Below the pieces are notes generated by a model. It was not told the origin of the DNA, did no database searches, and saw only the letters and a list, made by a program, of their open reading frames with translations. From Tritrichomonas musculus (taxonomy: Eukaryota > Parabasalia > Tritrichomonadida > Tritrichomonadidae): 64,000 nucleotides of DNA. Both the position numbers and the translations under genes were made by a program. The stretch spans positions 248,001 to 312,000 of the forward strand of contig JAPFFF010000013.1 in assembly GCA_039105265.1 (NCBI GenBank), written 5' to 3'. Positions 7,667 to 17,319 of this stretch are shown here, in pieces. Numbering within the stretch: position 1 is the stretch's first letter; every line of letters starts with the position of its first letter.

Positions 7667-8125
7667 ATGTCAACACCAAAAGTTTATGATTACATCAATT
7701 CACTTATTGATATGTTGGATGAATCAGAGAAGTTCAAACAATGTGATTTCTCAATTCTGTGTGATAGATATCCAATACCTTGTGGAAAGGCTGCATATAA
7801 ATCTAAAGTGATATACATATCATTGAAGAACAAAGATAATGCATTTAAACGATTATATTATGATAAGATTGTTGAACTCGGGCTCGAATATATAACATTA
7901 ACATCAAATGTTAGAAGAAGAATATCAACAACATCTATTGAGTTCTTCGTTGAAGGTTCAAATGAAGAGCAATCATTTAAAGAATACAAGTATTATAATT
8001 ACAGTATCAGGAAAGTTAATGATAAGAAAACAAAAGAACTCATTGAACAAATGAGACAAAAATATAATATCAATACACCACAACTGTTTGTTGGTGTTCA
8101 ACAACAAATTGTATTAGATGAATGA
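7667..8125 (+). CDS. Conserved Polinton protein, 152 residues
   Basis: The 152-residue product is clearly related to the 149-residue product of 24834-25283 in element C. Both have VYDYIN near the start, then C(D/N)F(S/A)ILCD(R/K)(Y/F)PI, KVIYISLK, a RRR(I/L) motif, GSN(E/Q)EQ, YYNYSI, and end with TP(Q/E)L(F/Y)(V/I)G...Q...VL. Conservation across two distant lineages suggests a core structural or packaging role, but I recognise no fold. The gene lies just inside the left TIR and its last 12 bases overlap the end of the ATPase gene on the other strand. The leader is TTTTTAATTTCACTCTAAAGAT. Confidence 0.75.
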   Translation: MSTPKVYDYINSLIDMLDESEKFKQCDFSILCDRYPIPCGKAAYKSKVIYISLKNKDNAFKRLYYDKIVELGLEYITLTSNVRRRISTTSIEFFVEGSNEEQSFKEYKYYNYSIRKVNDKKTKELIEQMRQKYNINTPQLFVGVQQQIVLDE

Positions 8126-8269
8126 AAGGTTATTAGTTCGAACATTGATTAAAACGAATTGATGTGCTTTCATTGTTCTGTATCGATTCCATAGCTCTTC
8201 GAAATCTATTGGAAATGGAACTTGTTGATATATGTAGCCGAGTTTCTGTCGTGAATAACCACTAAAGAT
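8114..8269 (-). pseudogene. 3' part of packaging ATPase gene of element B
   Basis: Read on the minus strand, the frame enters from the target duplication 8265-8269 and codes SGYSRQKLGYIYQQ onward to TAA at 8114-8116. The 5' part is at 32895-33688, beyond element C. Removing C and one duplication copy joins the halves in frame into about 314 codons. The SGYS motif matches SGYSEEDF in the intact ATPase of element C (29117-29971), which confirms the join. Confidence 0.9.
8265..8269. other. Target-site duplication of element C, left copy
   Basis: AAGAT precedes the terminus AGTAGTAAAG, and the right copy is at 32895-32899. Only five bases match, one short of the usual six, so one base may have changed. 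Confidence 0.85.
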
Positions 8270-8530
8270 AGTAGTAAAGTATAGGCTCCGGTACGCTTCG
8301 CTCCCCGAAGCCTATACCGCAGCGCTCCGCCAAGGCTCCGCTCGCGCTACTCCAGGGCTCCCGCCCCGGACCCCATTTTTAAAATAGATATATTAATTGT
8401 ATACCCCTTCCTCCCCCCCTATAAATGAAAATTAAAAAATTCAAAAAAACTGAAAATTGAAAAAACTGAAAATCAAAAAATTGAAAAATCAAAAAATTGA
8501 AAAAAAAAATTTCAAAAAAAATCTCTAAAA

Positions 8531-8544
8531 AGTAGTATATATAA
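8531..8544 (+). promoter_or_regulatory. AGTAGTATATATAA motif before TIR gene
   Basis: The motif repeats the element-terminus sequence internally and lies 74 bp before the 8605 ATG. Equivalent motifs are at 7229-7240 (125 bp before the 7354 gene) and at the terminus 6607 (110 bp before 6717), with mirror copies at 52156-52167 and 32622-32633. A TATA-like promoter role is inferred. Confidence 0.45.
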
Positions 8545-8604
8545 ATGGCGTGATTTCTTAACGTCCCGTCAAGAAATCCCAACCATTTTTTATCACGACG
8601 ACAA

Positions 8605-8907
8605 ATGGACGCCCCGAGTGATTTAAAAATGATGACAGAATATAAAGGCTACACTTTACGCAACCCCTATTATACATCAAGACAGACGCAACAAATCTAT
8701 GATGCGCAAAAAAATGTTAGGACGTGCGATAGCAAAGGATACGTCATTTTGGAAGTATTAGATGAAAGGAACAAGTTTAGCGGCTTTAGATATGCAAAAT
8801 TTAGACGAGCAGCTTTGTTGAAATATAGTGGTGATTACGATTTGTTGAAGGAAAAAGACGCTCCAAGATATCGATATTTCGATGAGAACCATCAAATATT
8901 TAAGTGA
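8605..8907 (+). CDS. TIR protein, 100 residues, left copy
   Basis: The 100-residue gene lies wholly in the TIR and is repeated exactly at 32257-32559. The product begins MDAPSDLKMMTEYKGYTLRN and is rich in Tyr, Arg and Lys, ending YRYFDENHQIFK. It may be a distant relative of the 124-residue TIR protein of element B, on the basis of position, size and a shared aromatic/basic character; sequence similarity is weak. The leader is TTTTTTATCACGACGACAA, close to the leaders of the GIY-YIG and bZIP genes of this element. The function is unknown. Confidence 0.7.
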   Translation: MDAPSDLKMMTEYKGYTLRNPYYTSRQTQQIYDAQKNVRTCDSKGYVILEVLDERNKFSGFRYAKFRRAALLKYSGDYDLLKEKDAPRYRYFDENHQIFK

Positions 8908-8984
8908 ATCTAAGCATTTTTTTTGGAAGAAATCCCAACCATTTTTTGTTAAGATATCCCTTCGAATCAAGAAGTTGTTTTATA

Positions 8985-9056
8985 ATGATTGAAATGTACC
9001 CGACGCTCAATCCAGCTGAAGAACAAACACCAATCCCTATGGAGCACGCTTTCTTT
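8985..9056 (+). pseudogene. Truncated 5' copy of vertex-like gene at TIR edge
   Basis: The first 24 codons of the gene at 31118-32179 are repeated here because the TIR boundary falls inside that gene. After 9056 the sequence becomes the end of the convergent fibre gene, so no full product can be made from this copy. Confidence 0.85.
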
Positions 9057-12000
9057 ATAGTAATGAATGTATTTCATTCTTGGTGTTATCTTCAGCTAAG
9101 ATACCATTTGATGTAAAGAATGTTGTATTTATCAATATAAAATTAGCTGTTGCATTGACAATAAAATTGCTACTATTTAATGGAAATTCAATATTGTTTA
9201 TCCATATCTTATTTGGTTCGCATTGATATTCATACTTAGGAGTATTTTTAACATTGAATGATATATTGATTTTCATTTCTTTATCACTGGCAACATTATT
9301 TTTGTTTTCATGATATGTCAAATAGAGCATAGCTTCATATACATCAAGTTGTTGGTCAAATTGATAACGAATGCTAGTACTATTTGGTATGCTGAATGTA
9401 TAGTTAATTCGTGTTAATTTATTCTCTAACGCTGCTAATCTTGTCTCTAAGTTTTCTATCCTTGTCTTCAATACTTCATTCTCACTTTTCAAAGCATAAT
9501 TGGTCAAATCAACAGGTTCAGGAATCTCACTTTTTAATGCTATTTGGTCTTGCTTCAATATTTTTTCCGCTAATATTAATTTGGTATCAAAATAGTCTGC
9601 CCCGTTATCGATAAAAAAGCACAGACCATTACTATCACTTTTATAATAAGTTAAGTAATAAGTTGTTCCGTCGATTTCAAAAGCGACATTAACATCTCCA
9701 TCTTCAGTAATATCACCATTATAATCAAACAAATAATCAAACTCTTTTACAAAGCCATCGTTATTTGATATTGTTCCAACAAGATGAGTTCCCCTAGTCA
9801 ATTTTATTTTGACTTCCCACGTTCCTGAACTATCTTGTACATTTTCAAAAGGCACATCGACAGCATCTTTATATATCAAATCATTTTTTTCTCGATATTT
9901 TGATAAATCTACGGCGGCAGGAATCTCACTCTTTACTTTCTCCAACGCCTCATTTACTTCATCAACAGTAGGGAAATTATTAAATTCAGCTTCTAGTTCA
10001 TTTACTTTTTCGGCAAGTAATTTAAATGCAGGCTTCAAAGAATCTCTAAATATATTACCAATATCCATAGCCCCACTTAAAGTTAAGGCTCCACTGTCAG
10101 GGTTATCATTTTCATCTTCAAATTTTATATCATCTAATGGTTTATATTCTTCTTCACACCACATAATTATTGGAGTAATATCTTTTGTGATAGACCTAGC
10201 GACGGTCCCAGACATGAAATTAATAGATGACCGCAACAAATCACTCATGCCTTTCGTTGATTTGTTAGAGAAAATTCTCTTCAAAAATCCACCGCCCTTT
10301 ATTGTTGGAAAACTAATTCCTTCGGGAAAAAGCTGCATGCCTATAGAGCCCATAGAACCTGCTGTTCCTGCTACTCCAAAAGCTAAAGCTGTCCATGACA
10401 CAATTCTTAACTTATCAACATCTTCTTCTAGATGCTGAGTTATTGTTTCTGCTCTTGATACTCTTCCTTTGAGGCTTTCCATTGTCGTGCTCATTTCCTG
10501 GACGTCATAACTTATCACATCAACATTATTGCTTACCATATTTAAATCACTTCTCATTGTAGTAATATTGTCGGCAGTAATAATTTTGGATGAGGTAATG
10601 TTATAGTCTGTATATAATGTTGTTGCAGCATTAGGATTGGGATATATCTCATAAAATTGTTGTTTGATAATATATTCGAAGGGGTTTGTTGTAGGGTCCC
10701 AATTGACCTCATCTATCGGGTCAACATATTCTTTGAATAAATATATTCTAATATTTCGTGAGTCATTAGGGGTTGATGAAGCATAACAATATTCTACTTT
10801 TTCACACGAATCTAATATACCAGTGATGAAATACCATTTCTTATCACTCTTGGGGTCAAATATTTTTCCAGTAGGTCTCATAGAAAATCTGTTTGCCTTG
10901 ATGGTACCGTCCAAAGTGATATCAAGTAAAAATTCTTCCACTTTAGAAATATCTAATTCGCTCCCTGTACCGTTTGCTTTATAGCATCTTATAGCTTCAA
11001 TATCATATCCATCAACATTTATTCCTCCATTACTTGTTTGATAGCCCAATCCATATTTTGAAAAACTTTCTATCTCACCCGTCTTTAGTTTTAATTTACA
11101 GTCCAATTTACATTTCCCTCCATGTATCATATAATGTAGGAGATTATCAATAGAATAGTTATCAGGCTTTTTAATCAACATTTTATTTCTTTCACTTCTC
11201 TTGATTCTAATATATGTTCCATCCTCTCCATGTTCATTCTCTTTATTTAATGCATTTTTTATATTTCCGTTTATGTTTCCTTGTATATTATCTCCTACCC
11301 ACTTAGTTCCATCCCAGCTTAAAATCCATTTATTACCAAAACAATATTCACTAAACTTAAATTCCAAGCCGCTAGGTATATTGTAATTATCGTCTATATT
11401 CCATTGCAGTAGCCAATACATTTTATCATCTATTTGGACTTCACTAGTTAGTGTGGGTTTATAGAGATACAATACATCACTTTTATGAAGCTTCAAAGCA
11501 TTATCAGCCTTGATGATTGAACATTTTATTGCCTTCTCTGTTTGTAAACTATCAGCAAGATATTCATTCATTATACTCAACTCACCATTCAACCAAAGGG
11601 AATAGGGATTAAAATCGAGGCTAGAATCGAAAGCTATGTTGATGTATTCAAATATGGTGCTGTTATTTATAGAACAGCCATTACTGCTTTTGGTTATGAG
11701 AGGGCAATAAACCTTTCCATCCTTGGCATAAATAAAGAATTCCTTCACTAAATTTCCATTCGTATCGTATATAATATTTTTTCTCAAAACAACTTTGAAA
11801 AGATTTGTTTGGGCTGTTATTTCCTTCACTTTATTCATGAAATCCTCAGGTATATTAACAAATTTAAGAATATGATATTGGGTTGTTGATGACTCAAATG
11901 ACTCGTATTGTATATTATTATTTTTGATATTAAATTCTGGTATGCCATCTACTTCATTGAATAAATGGCCTGTCTGAACATATCCATCTAAATCACTTAG

Positions 12001-12084
12001 GGTTAATAACTGGCTTGCTTTACGAGTGCTGTCTCCTACCTTGAATTGTATATCTCCGATGAATTTTGTTGTTGTTGCTGCCAT
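9055..12084 (-). CDS. Fibre-like protein, module 2 (element C)
   Basis: A 1,009-residue protein is read from the ATG at 12084, which follows TTTTTTTGGGTTTGAA; an upstream in-frame start at 12150 would overlap the neighbouring gene. In order it has a beta-rich N-terminal half containing YLYKP and YCFGNKW, the motif YPNPNAATTLYTD with SKIITADNITTMRSDLN, a coiled coil, a Gly/Ala-rich hydrophobic stretch, then ALKSEIPEPVDLTNY repeats and a second coiled coil (ENLETRLAALENKL). Such repeats are typical of trimeric fibres, so a surface spike or receptor-binding role is inferred. It is about half alike to the 815-residue frame next to it and to module 2 of the giant gene in element A. Confidence 0.75.
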   Translation of the reverse strand: MAATTTKFIGDIQFKVGDSTRKASQLLTLSDLDGYVQTGHLFNEVDGIPEFNIKNNNIQYESFESSTTQYHILKFVNIPEDFMNKVKEITAQTNLFKVVLRKNIIYDTNGNLVKEFFIYAKDGKVYCPLITKSSNGCSINNSTIFEYINIAFDSSLDFNPYSLWLNGELSIMNEYLADSLQTEKAIKCSIIKADNALKLHKSDVLYLYKPTLTSEVQIDDKMYWLLQWNIDDNYNIPSGLEFKFSEYCFGNKWILSWDGTKWVGDNIQGNINGNIKNALNKENEHGEDGTYIRIKRSERNKMLIKKPDNYSIDNLLHYMIHGGKCKLDCKLKLKTGEIESFSKYGLGYQTSNGGINVDGYDIEAIRCYKANGTGSELDISKVEEFLLDITLDGTIKANRFSMRPTGKIFDPKSDKKWYFITGILDSCEKVEYCYASSTPNDSRNIRIYLFKEYVDPIDEVNWDPTTNPFEYIIKQQFYEIYPNPNAATTLYTDYNITSSKIITADNITTMRSDLNMVSNNVDVISYDVQEMSTTMESLKGRVSRAETITQHLEEDVDKLRIVSWTALAFGVAGTAGSMGSIGMQLFPEGISFPTIKGGGFLKRIFSNKSTKGMSDLLRSSINFMSGTVARSITKDITPIIMWCEEEYKPLDDIKFEDENDNPDSGALTLSGAMDIGNIFRDSLKPAFKLLAEKVNELEAEFNNFPTVDEVNEALEKVKSEIPAAVDLSKYREKNDLIYKDAVDVPFENVQDSSGTWEVKIKLTRGTHLVGTISNNDGFVKEFDYLFDYNGDITEDGDVNVAFEIDGTTYYLTYYKSDSNGLCFFIDNGADYFDTKLILAEKILKQDQIALKSEIPEPVDLTNYALKSENEVLKTRIENLETRLAALENKLTRINYTFSIPNSTSIRYQFDQQLDVYEAMLYLTYHENKNNVASDKEMKINISFNVKNTPKYEYQCEPNKIWINNIEFPLNSSNFIVNATANFILINTTFFTSNGILAEDNTKNEIHSLL

Positions 12085-12112
12085 TTCAAACCCAAAAAAA
12101 TATTTCCCTATT

Positions 12113-14560
12113 CTACTCAATATTTGCACACTTCTTCTCCAATGCAGCAATCCTTTTCTCCAATGAATCGATATATAAATCCTTTTGCTCCAGCATTTCT
12201 TTGACTTCCAATTTTGTAATATAAGCAGTCATATCTATATCATCTAGGGGATGCTTTGTGCTTTGAACAGATTTTATTTCGTTAGCTAATATTTTGAAAA
12301 CAGGCTTCAAAGAATCTCTGAAAATATTACATAAATTAAATGTTGCCTGAAGAGTCATTACCCCCTTGTCTGGATCGTCAAAATCATTTTCGAAAGTAAT
12401 CTCTTCTAATTCATCTAACCCTTCATCACACCATTCTAATACTTTATTTGTGTCTGAAATTGTCCTAGACCAAGGGTCAAATTTTCTTAGCCGAGAAGCG
12501 CCGCTAAAATATGACTCTTCCAATAAATATGATGTCCTAGCATGAGTTATTGTTGTCGCTGCTACTGCTACTTCTGATGACGCTTCTGCTCCTCCAAATG
12601 TAATGCCCATCGATGATAAAGCTAAGCCTCCACCAACTATTCCACCTGCTATAGTGAAGGCTAAAGAAATCCCTTCAACAATCTTTATTGACTTCATATC
12701 TGAAATTAAATGTTCAGTCTTATCTTCGACTGTTATTAATCTCCTATCCATTTGGCCAACTTTATTCTCCAATTTATTGAAGTCATATGATAAAACATCA
12801 AAGTTATTACTTACCAAATTTAAATCACTTCTCATCGTAGTAATATTGTCGGCAGTAATAATTTTGGATGAGCATATATTATAATCTGTATACAAAGTGG
12901 TAGCTGCATTAGGATTGGGGTATATCTCATAAAATTGTTGCCTGATAATATATTCAAAGGGATTCATTTTACCATCCCAATTCATTTCTTCGAAGGGGTC
13001 TGCCATGCTCTTTCGTAAATATATTTCAATATTCCTTTCCTCAGGATTGATAAAACTATCTGTCCAATCACAGGCTATTCTATCTATTGTGTCCAAATCT
13101 CCTATCAAATCAACATTTCCATTCAGCTGTCCATAAACATGAAGTATTTGTGGTAATATTTTGAATGTTAGTCGGGTAGGAGTAGATGATTTTGGCAAAT
13201 AAATATCTAAATATACTCTTGAGATTTTAGGAATTAATTCATTAAATTTAATTATATTAGCCTCATAATTAAATAATCTACACTCAACACCTACCAAATC
13301 ATAGCCTTCATATGTCTCTTTATTATGTCCTCCCATCTCAAACACCCAACAACTAATATGATTTTCATCCCCATTTATAATTTCATCATTGTTTAACAAT
13401 AATTTGGTTTCTAATTTTCCTTCTTTACTAGCGAGTGCATATAAGCTATACAATATACCCTTCTCTCCTCTTGGTATTATTTCGTTGTGTATATCATCAT
13501 TTTTCATCATTGCATAGCATAAATGTGTTCTATTATCATTATGATAATACCCTGTGTTTCTTTTATTTAATTTGTTAATGACACTCCCTCCTAATCTTCC
13601 GCTCAAATTATTGCCTGTCCATTTATCTTCCTTCCATTCCATTTCCCATGAATTACCGAAGCAATACTCCTTGAATTTGAATTTGAAGCCTTCGATGAGA
13701 TGGTAATCATCTGGGATTTCATATATCATTTTATAATATTCTTTATCTCCTATTGTAGCGTCAGTAATTTTTGTTGGTTTATATAAATAAATAATATCAG
13801 AATTATGTAATTTAAGAGCATTCTTAGCCTCTATTGTATCACACTTTATTGTTGGCTCAACAGCTACCAAAGAGTCTTGAGGTAATAAATACATTATACT
13901 TAGCTCTCCCTTGAGATATAAATCATAAGAATCAATTCTAACCCCTTCATCATGAGCAATATATAATTTATTTGTTGTCGTTTCATGGAAATAACTAAGC
14001 CGGGTTTCATCATGCTCGGTATTGTGTATGAGGATTGGATTATATATTTTTCCATCTTCTGCATAGATATAGAACTCTTTAATTATTTTTCCATTAGCAT
14101 TCATCATAATATTGTTTCGAAGAATTATTTTAAATATATTTATCCTTCCCTGAGTATCTTTTATTTGTTCTTGTATTTCTTCTGTACCACCTATCACCAT
14201 CATCTTAAAGTCTCTATCAAATAATCTAAAAGTATCTGTGCTGAGCAAATTATTGGTGAGAATATATTTGGGAAAGCCAGATTGATAAGTAAAATTAGAT
14301 GTGGTAATACCCCCTCCCGATGATAAATTTGATATATCTACTCCATTTATTAATCCATTAACATTTAAATTTGCTTTGATATTAACATCTCCATATATTG
14401 GTTTTTCTCTATTAAATTGATAATTCTTTGGTGGTTCGATATATTTGTTTCCATATACTTCTAATGCTTTCTTGAACGATTCAAGGTCTGACCCTGGAAT
14501 TGAAATAGACCCATCAGGCTGTTTTGGTGGTGTGCCGATATCGATGCTATGCGATGTCAA
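12113..14560 (-). CDS. Fibre-like protein, module 1, lacking a normal ATG
   Basis: This is an 815-codon frame with the same motif order as its neighbour: YLYKP, YCFGNSW, YPNPNAATTLYTD, SKIITADNITTMRSDLN, a coiled coil, a Gly-rich hydrophobic stretch (about 640-665) and a C-terminal helix. The frame opens just after a stop, and the first possible start is TTG at 14560. It overlaps the end of the 581-codon frame by 14 bases in a different phase. The 581 and 815 frames therefore look like one gene broken by a one-base shift, or two genes in which this one lost its ATG. In element A the corresponding modules are in one frame, which favours the first view. Confidence 0.65.
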   Translation of the reverse strand: MTSHSIDIGTPPKQPDGSISIPGSDLESFKKALEVYGNKYIEPPKNYQFNREKPIYGDVNIKANLNVNGLINGVDISNLSSGGGITTSNFTYQSGFPKYILTNNLLSTDTFRLFDRDFKMMVIGGTEEIQEQIKDTQGRINIFKIILRNNIMMNANGKIIKEFYIYAEDGKIYNPILIHNTEHDETRLSYFHETTTNKLYIAHDEGVRIDSYDLYLKGELSIMYLLPQDSLVAVEPTIKCDTIEAKNALKLHNSDIIYLYKPTKITDATIGDKEYYKMIYEIPDDYHLIEGFKFKFKEYCFGNSWEMEWKEDKWTGNNLSGRLGGSVINKLNKRNTGYYHNDNRTHLCYAMMKNDDIHNEIIPRGEKGILYSLYALASKEGKLETKLLLNNDEIINGDENHISCWVFEMGGHNKETYEGYDLVGVECRLFNYEANIIKFNELIPKISRVYLDIYLPKSSTPTRLTFKILPQILHVYGQLNGNVDLIGDLDTIDRIACDWTDSFINPEERNIEIYLRKSMADPFEEMNWDGKMNPFEYIIRQQFYEIYPNPNAATTLYTDYNICSSKIITADNITTMRSDLNLVSNNFDVLSYDFNKLENKVGQMDRRLITVEDKTEHLISDMKSIKIVEGISLAFTIAGGIVGGGLALSSMGITFGGAEASSEVAVAATTITHARTSYLLEESYFSGASRLRKFDPWSRTISDTNKVLEWCDEGLDELEEITFENDFDDPDKGVMTLQATFNLCNIFRDSLKPVFKILANEIKSVQSTKHPLDDIDMTAYITKLEVKEMLEQKDLYIDSLEKRIAALEKKCANIE

Positions 14561-16292
14561 TACTCATGTCCGAAGGACTATCTATACTCAAAGGGCTAAC
14601 AGCACTATTGCAGTATATCCATTCATTTTCATTTTCATCCCATACTATATCTCCTTCTTTGTTTTTTGTATTGTTTGCCATAAAGGCTGCATACACAGCC
14701 ACACTCATTCTATCTTCATTATTCCTCCAACCTTGACATTTATTATCAAAATCAGTAATCATAATCTGAATCCAGTTTTGTCTGTCCACATCAAATATAA
14801 ATGAAGGAGGCGCATCAAAGCTTCTATTTGTTCTCCAGCCTGATGGAAAATCATCAAATGAATACCCACTTTCTGTTAATAAAACCCATCTATGAAAGAG
14901 GGCTGACCAATAATATCTTTCATCATGTTCAACATCAAAAGACCTATCATTCATGAAATTGGTATGCTGTATATTGGAATCTATATGCTGATTTTGATTT
15001 TGATATTGATTTACCAAATCATTTATACCGTCATCATTATTGAAAATTGAAAAGTCAACTACCTGTGATTGAGCCAGCTGGACCTGATTATCAAAATGCA
15101 AACGACTAATATCATGCTCTTGAAGATGGCCTTCGACTCCATCAACTCTATCATATAAATCAGAAAATAATTCAATAAATATGTCATCATTTACATCTTC
15201 AAAATTATTCTCTCCTTCTTGATTACAATTGCATGATTTTATTTTTGAACAATAATCAGCCCAATAGTTTAATGATACTATTATATTATTTATATTCAGC
15301 TGGACATCATTTAGGATTTGATTTAAACTGACCTTTACTTTTGTACCATCGATATTGTCAATTTTTATTGTATGGTCTACAGTTAATGATGTCGTAAATA
15401 GTTTTAGAGCCGATGCCAGCTCATATCCAAGAACACTAGATAACAATAGATTTTGAATTATTTTTGGATAATTTGCGTAATTATCTTTTTGATTTTGCAT
15501 GTATATATCAATAAATTCACCCGGGCTTCCTACCTCCACTAGCTGGTCTGCTTTAACTTCTTCATCGCTATTTTTATATTTATATCCTATTGTCTTAAGA
15601 GTATTGTCTTGAAGATTGTAATGATATTGCTTTGTTCCATTTATGAATTTTATCCAGTTTGCTTCATTAAATACCTCATATAATATTCTCGTTGTGTTTT
15701 GATTTCTCTTTTCATTCTTCATAATATTCATCAACATATCAGCTAAATTATGATATGACTTGTATTGGAGGAAAGGTTCAGTTGGCTTAGGCTCTGGTGG
15801 AGCAGTATGAGTTTGAACATATTTAACTACTTCACATTTCCCCTTGTCTTCTTCCAATACTACTTGTTCGTATCCATCTGCTGCGCACATCAATTCGCTA
15901 TACATATCATGGATTGCTTCACAAGTCTTAGATTCCCCTTCGATAATATCATTAAATGTATTAACACAATATTCATCTCTGATAAGTTCTCTGTTGGATT
16001 CAACAAATGAATTCGTTCTTGCTAATGCTTTGTATTCAAGTATTTGTGTAGATTTTTCAGTTATGGGAACATCCCCAAATCCTTTGAGACTACCTCCATT
16101 TTCAATATAATCATTTACCACTCTGGCATCAACTTCAGCTTTATTGTATAGACAATTAAATTTTGGGTATTCATCGGGCTTATCTTCTTGGATGATATTT
16201 ATTTTTTCATCTTCTCCAGCACATATTTCAAATCCATTTGCTTTAAGTTTTTTTGCTTCTTTGCTCTTTGCAGAATATAGTGTCAAGGACAT
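14547..16292 (-). CDS. Fibre-like protein, N-terminal module (element C)
   Basis: A 581-codon frame from ATG 16292, 19 bases from the divergent 244-residue gene. Its first 50 residues (AKKLKANGFEI, then FNCLYNKAEVDARV) match the start of the giant fibre gene of element A (RINCIYTKKEID), so it is the N-terminal anchor of the same protein system. The middle is Asn/Asp/Gln-rich, with a short Cys pair (KSCNCNQ), and the last 100 residues carry aromatic motifs (WNEWIY-like). It ends at TAG 14547-14549 in a different phase from the next module. The divergent pairing with the 244-residue gene is also seen in element A (55012/55028). Confidence 0.7.
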   Translation of the reverse strand: MSLTLYSAKSKEAKKLKANGFEICAGEDEKINIIQEDKPDEYPKFNCLYNKAEVDARVVNDYIENGGSLKGFGDVPITEKSTQILEYKALARTNSFVESNRELIRDEYCVNTFNDIIEGESKTCEAIHDMYSELMCAADGYEQVVLEEDKGKCEVVKYVQTHTAPPEPKPTEPFLQYKSYHNLADMLMNIMKNEKRNQNTTRILYEVFNEANWIKFINGTKQYHYNLQDNTLKTIGYKYKNSDEEVKADQLVEVGSPGEFIDIYMQNQKDNYANYPKIIQNLLLSSVLGYELASALKLFTTSLTVDHTIKIDNIDGTKVKVSLNQILNDVQLNINNIIVSLNYWADYCSKIKSCNCNQEGENNFEDVNDDIFIELFSDLYDRVDGVEGHLQEHDISRLHFDNQVQLAQSQVVDFSIFNNDDGINDLVNQYQNQNQHIDSNIQHTNFMNDRSFDVEHDERYYWSALFHRWVLLTESGYSFDDFPSGWRTNRSFDAPPSFIFDVDRQNWIQIMITDFDNKCQGWRNNEDRMSVAVYAAFMANNTKNKEGDIVWDENENEWIYCNSAVSPLSIDSPSDMSIDIA

Positions 16293-16311
16293 TTTAATCT
16301 GAAATTAAATA

Positions 16312-17046
16312 ATGCTGTATAGTGTTCAGAGCCAGCCAGAGAATTATAATACTGTAAGAATGAATATAGATATTCCTTGGAAATGCCCTTTCGTCAAGTA
16401 TTATGTTTCGTCTATTAATACTAAAGCCAATATTTTGTTAACCACCGATGATGATTATTTAATATTTGAGACAGAAAATAGTGAAGTTCGAATTGATTTC
16501 GAGGAGTCGTATGCCTATTCTTTTGCAAATCTGGTTAAATTTTTAAATGAAAGTCAGACTGTAATTACCTTCAAAAATGTCAACAATAGAACCATATCTT
16601 TAAAGCCTGTCCAAACAGTAAAATTCAAAGAAGGCAGCCATAGAGCAAAATTAATCACTGGATTGTTCAATACTAAGCCTGGACATATATTTCCAAATGG
16701 AGTTGAATGCAACGTCCCAGATTTGCCAATTCTTGATTTTGCCAATAAATTATATTTAGTATCTTTGCAGGGTGTAGCAGCGCACTCATCTATTGGAGAC
16801 CAAGAATATACTCCCAGCATCATCGCAAATATTGATACAATGATTATGGACCAAGAAGCTTTAATAGTGAATTATGATTTGACAAAACCAATAAAAGTAA
16901 AAGTAAATACAGATTCGTTAAAGTATTTGGAAATGAGGTTGGTCGACTTTATGTTCCAGCCAGTAATCTTAAAATCCCCCTTGTTCATTACTCTGAAGAT
17001 AAAACCATCCCAGGATGCTGATATATATGATATACTCACGAAGTGA
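16312..17046 (+). CDS. Conserved virion-type protein, 244 residues
   Basis: The protein is beta-rich, without a signal peptide or membrane segment. It matches the 253-residue protein of element A (54251-55012). Both start ML(Y/L)S(V/L)QS, then IPW(K/N)C, INT, NKLYLVS, a QG.A..S(S/N)IGD.EYTPS.IA motif near residue 165, and end with a VDF..QPV.L.SP.F.T.K.KP strand pattern. Both lie head to head with a fibre gene, 15-19 bp apart, so they are probably co-expressed and may form a capsid-fibre connector. The family is not named here. The 116-residue protein of element B at 47145-47495 may be a shorter relative. Confidence 0.7.
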   Translation: MLYSVQSQPENYNTVRMNIDIPWKCPFVKYYVSSINTKANILLTTDDDYLIFETENSEVRIDFEESYAYSFANLVKFLNESQTVITFKNVNNRTISLKPVQTVKFKEGSHRAKLITGLFNTKPGHIFPNGVECNVPDLPILDFANKLYLVSLQGVAAHSSIGDQEYTPSIIANIDTMIMDQEALIVNYDLTKPIKVKVNTDSLKYLEMRLVDFMFQPVILKSPLFITLKIKPSQDADIYDILTK

Positions 17047-17319
17047 TTTATATCTCACGAAGCAATAGATATTTTTAAATTCTGATTATATATTTAGATT
17101 CTACATTGGATTTGCAAGATTTTTCACTATAAGAAGTTTAAAAAATATTGAATATTCATCGAGTTATTGAAAAGGGATTTTTGAAAAAAAGCGTGAGTAG
17201 GGGGTCATGGTTTTGATATTGGAAAATATAAAATAAGTTTAAAAAAATATGTATGAGCAGGCATGTTCATTTTTTTATATATTTTACTTTCAAGTTTTCC
17301 AAAAGATTAGGAAAATTAA

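Larger units (their letters stand above)
8270..9056 (+). repeat. Left terminal inverted repeat of element C
   Basis: It is the inverse of 32108-32894. The outer 100 bp are GC-rich with nested palindromes (GCTTCGCTCCCCGAAGC, then CTCCGCCAAGGCTCCGC). An A-rich run of AAAATTGAAAAA units follows at 8430-8520. It holds one complete gene and the first 72 bases of the vertex-like gene. Confidence 0.95.

Noticed and set aside
8379-8582. 67-codon minus-strand frame in the C TIR
   Set aside because: It is a Phe/Ile-rich translation of an A-rich repeat, without similarity to anything.
9809-10438. 209-codon plus-strand frame within the fibre gene
   Set aside because: It is antisense to a gene with clear protein similarity and has no leader motif, so it is a shadow frame.
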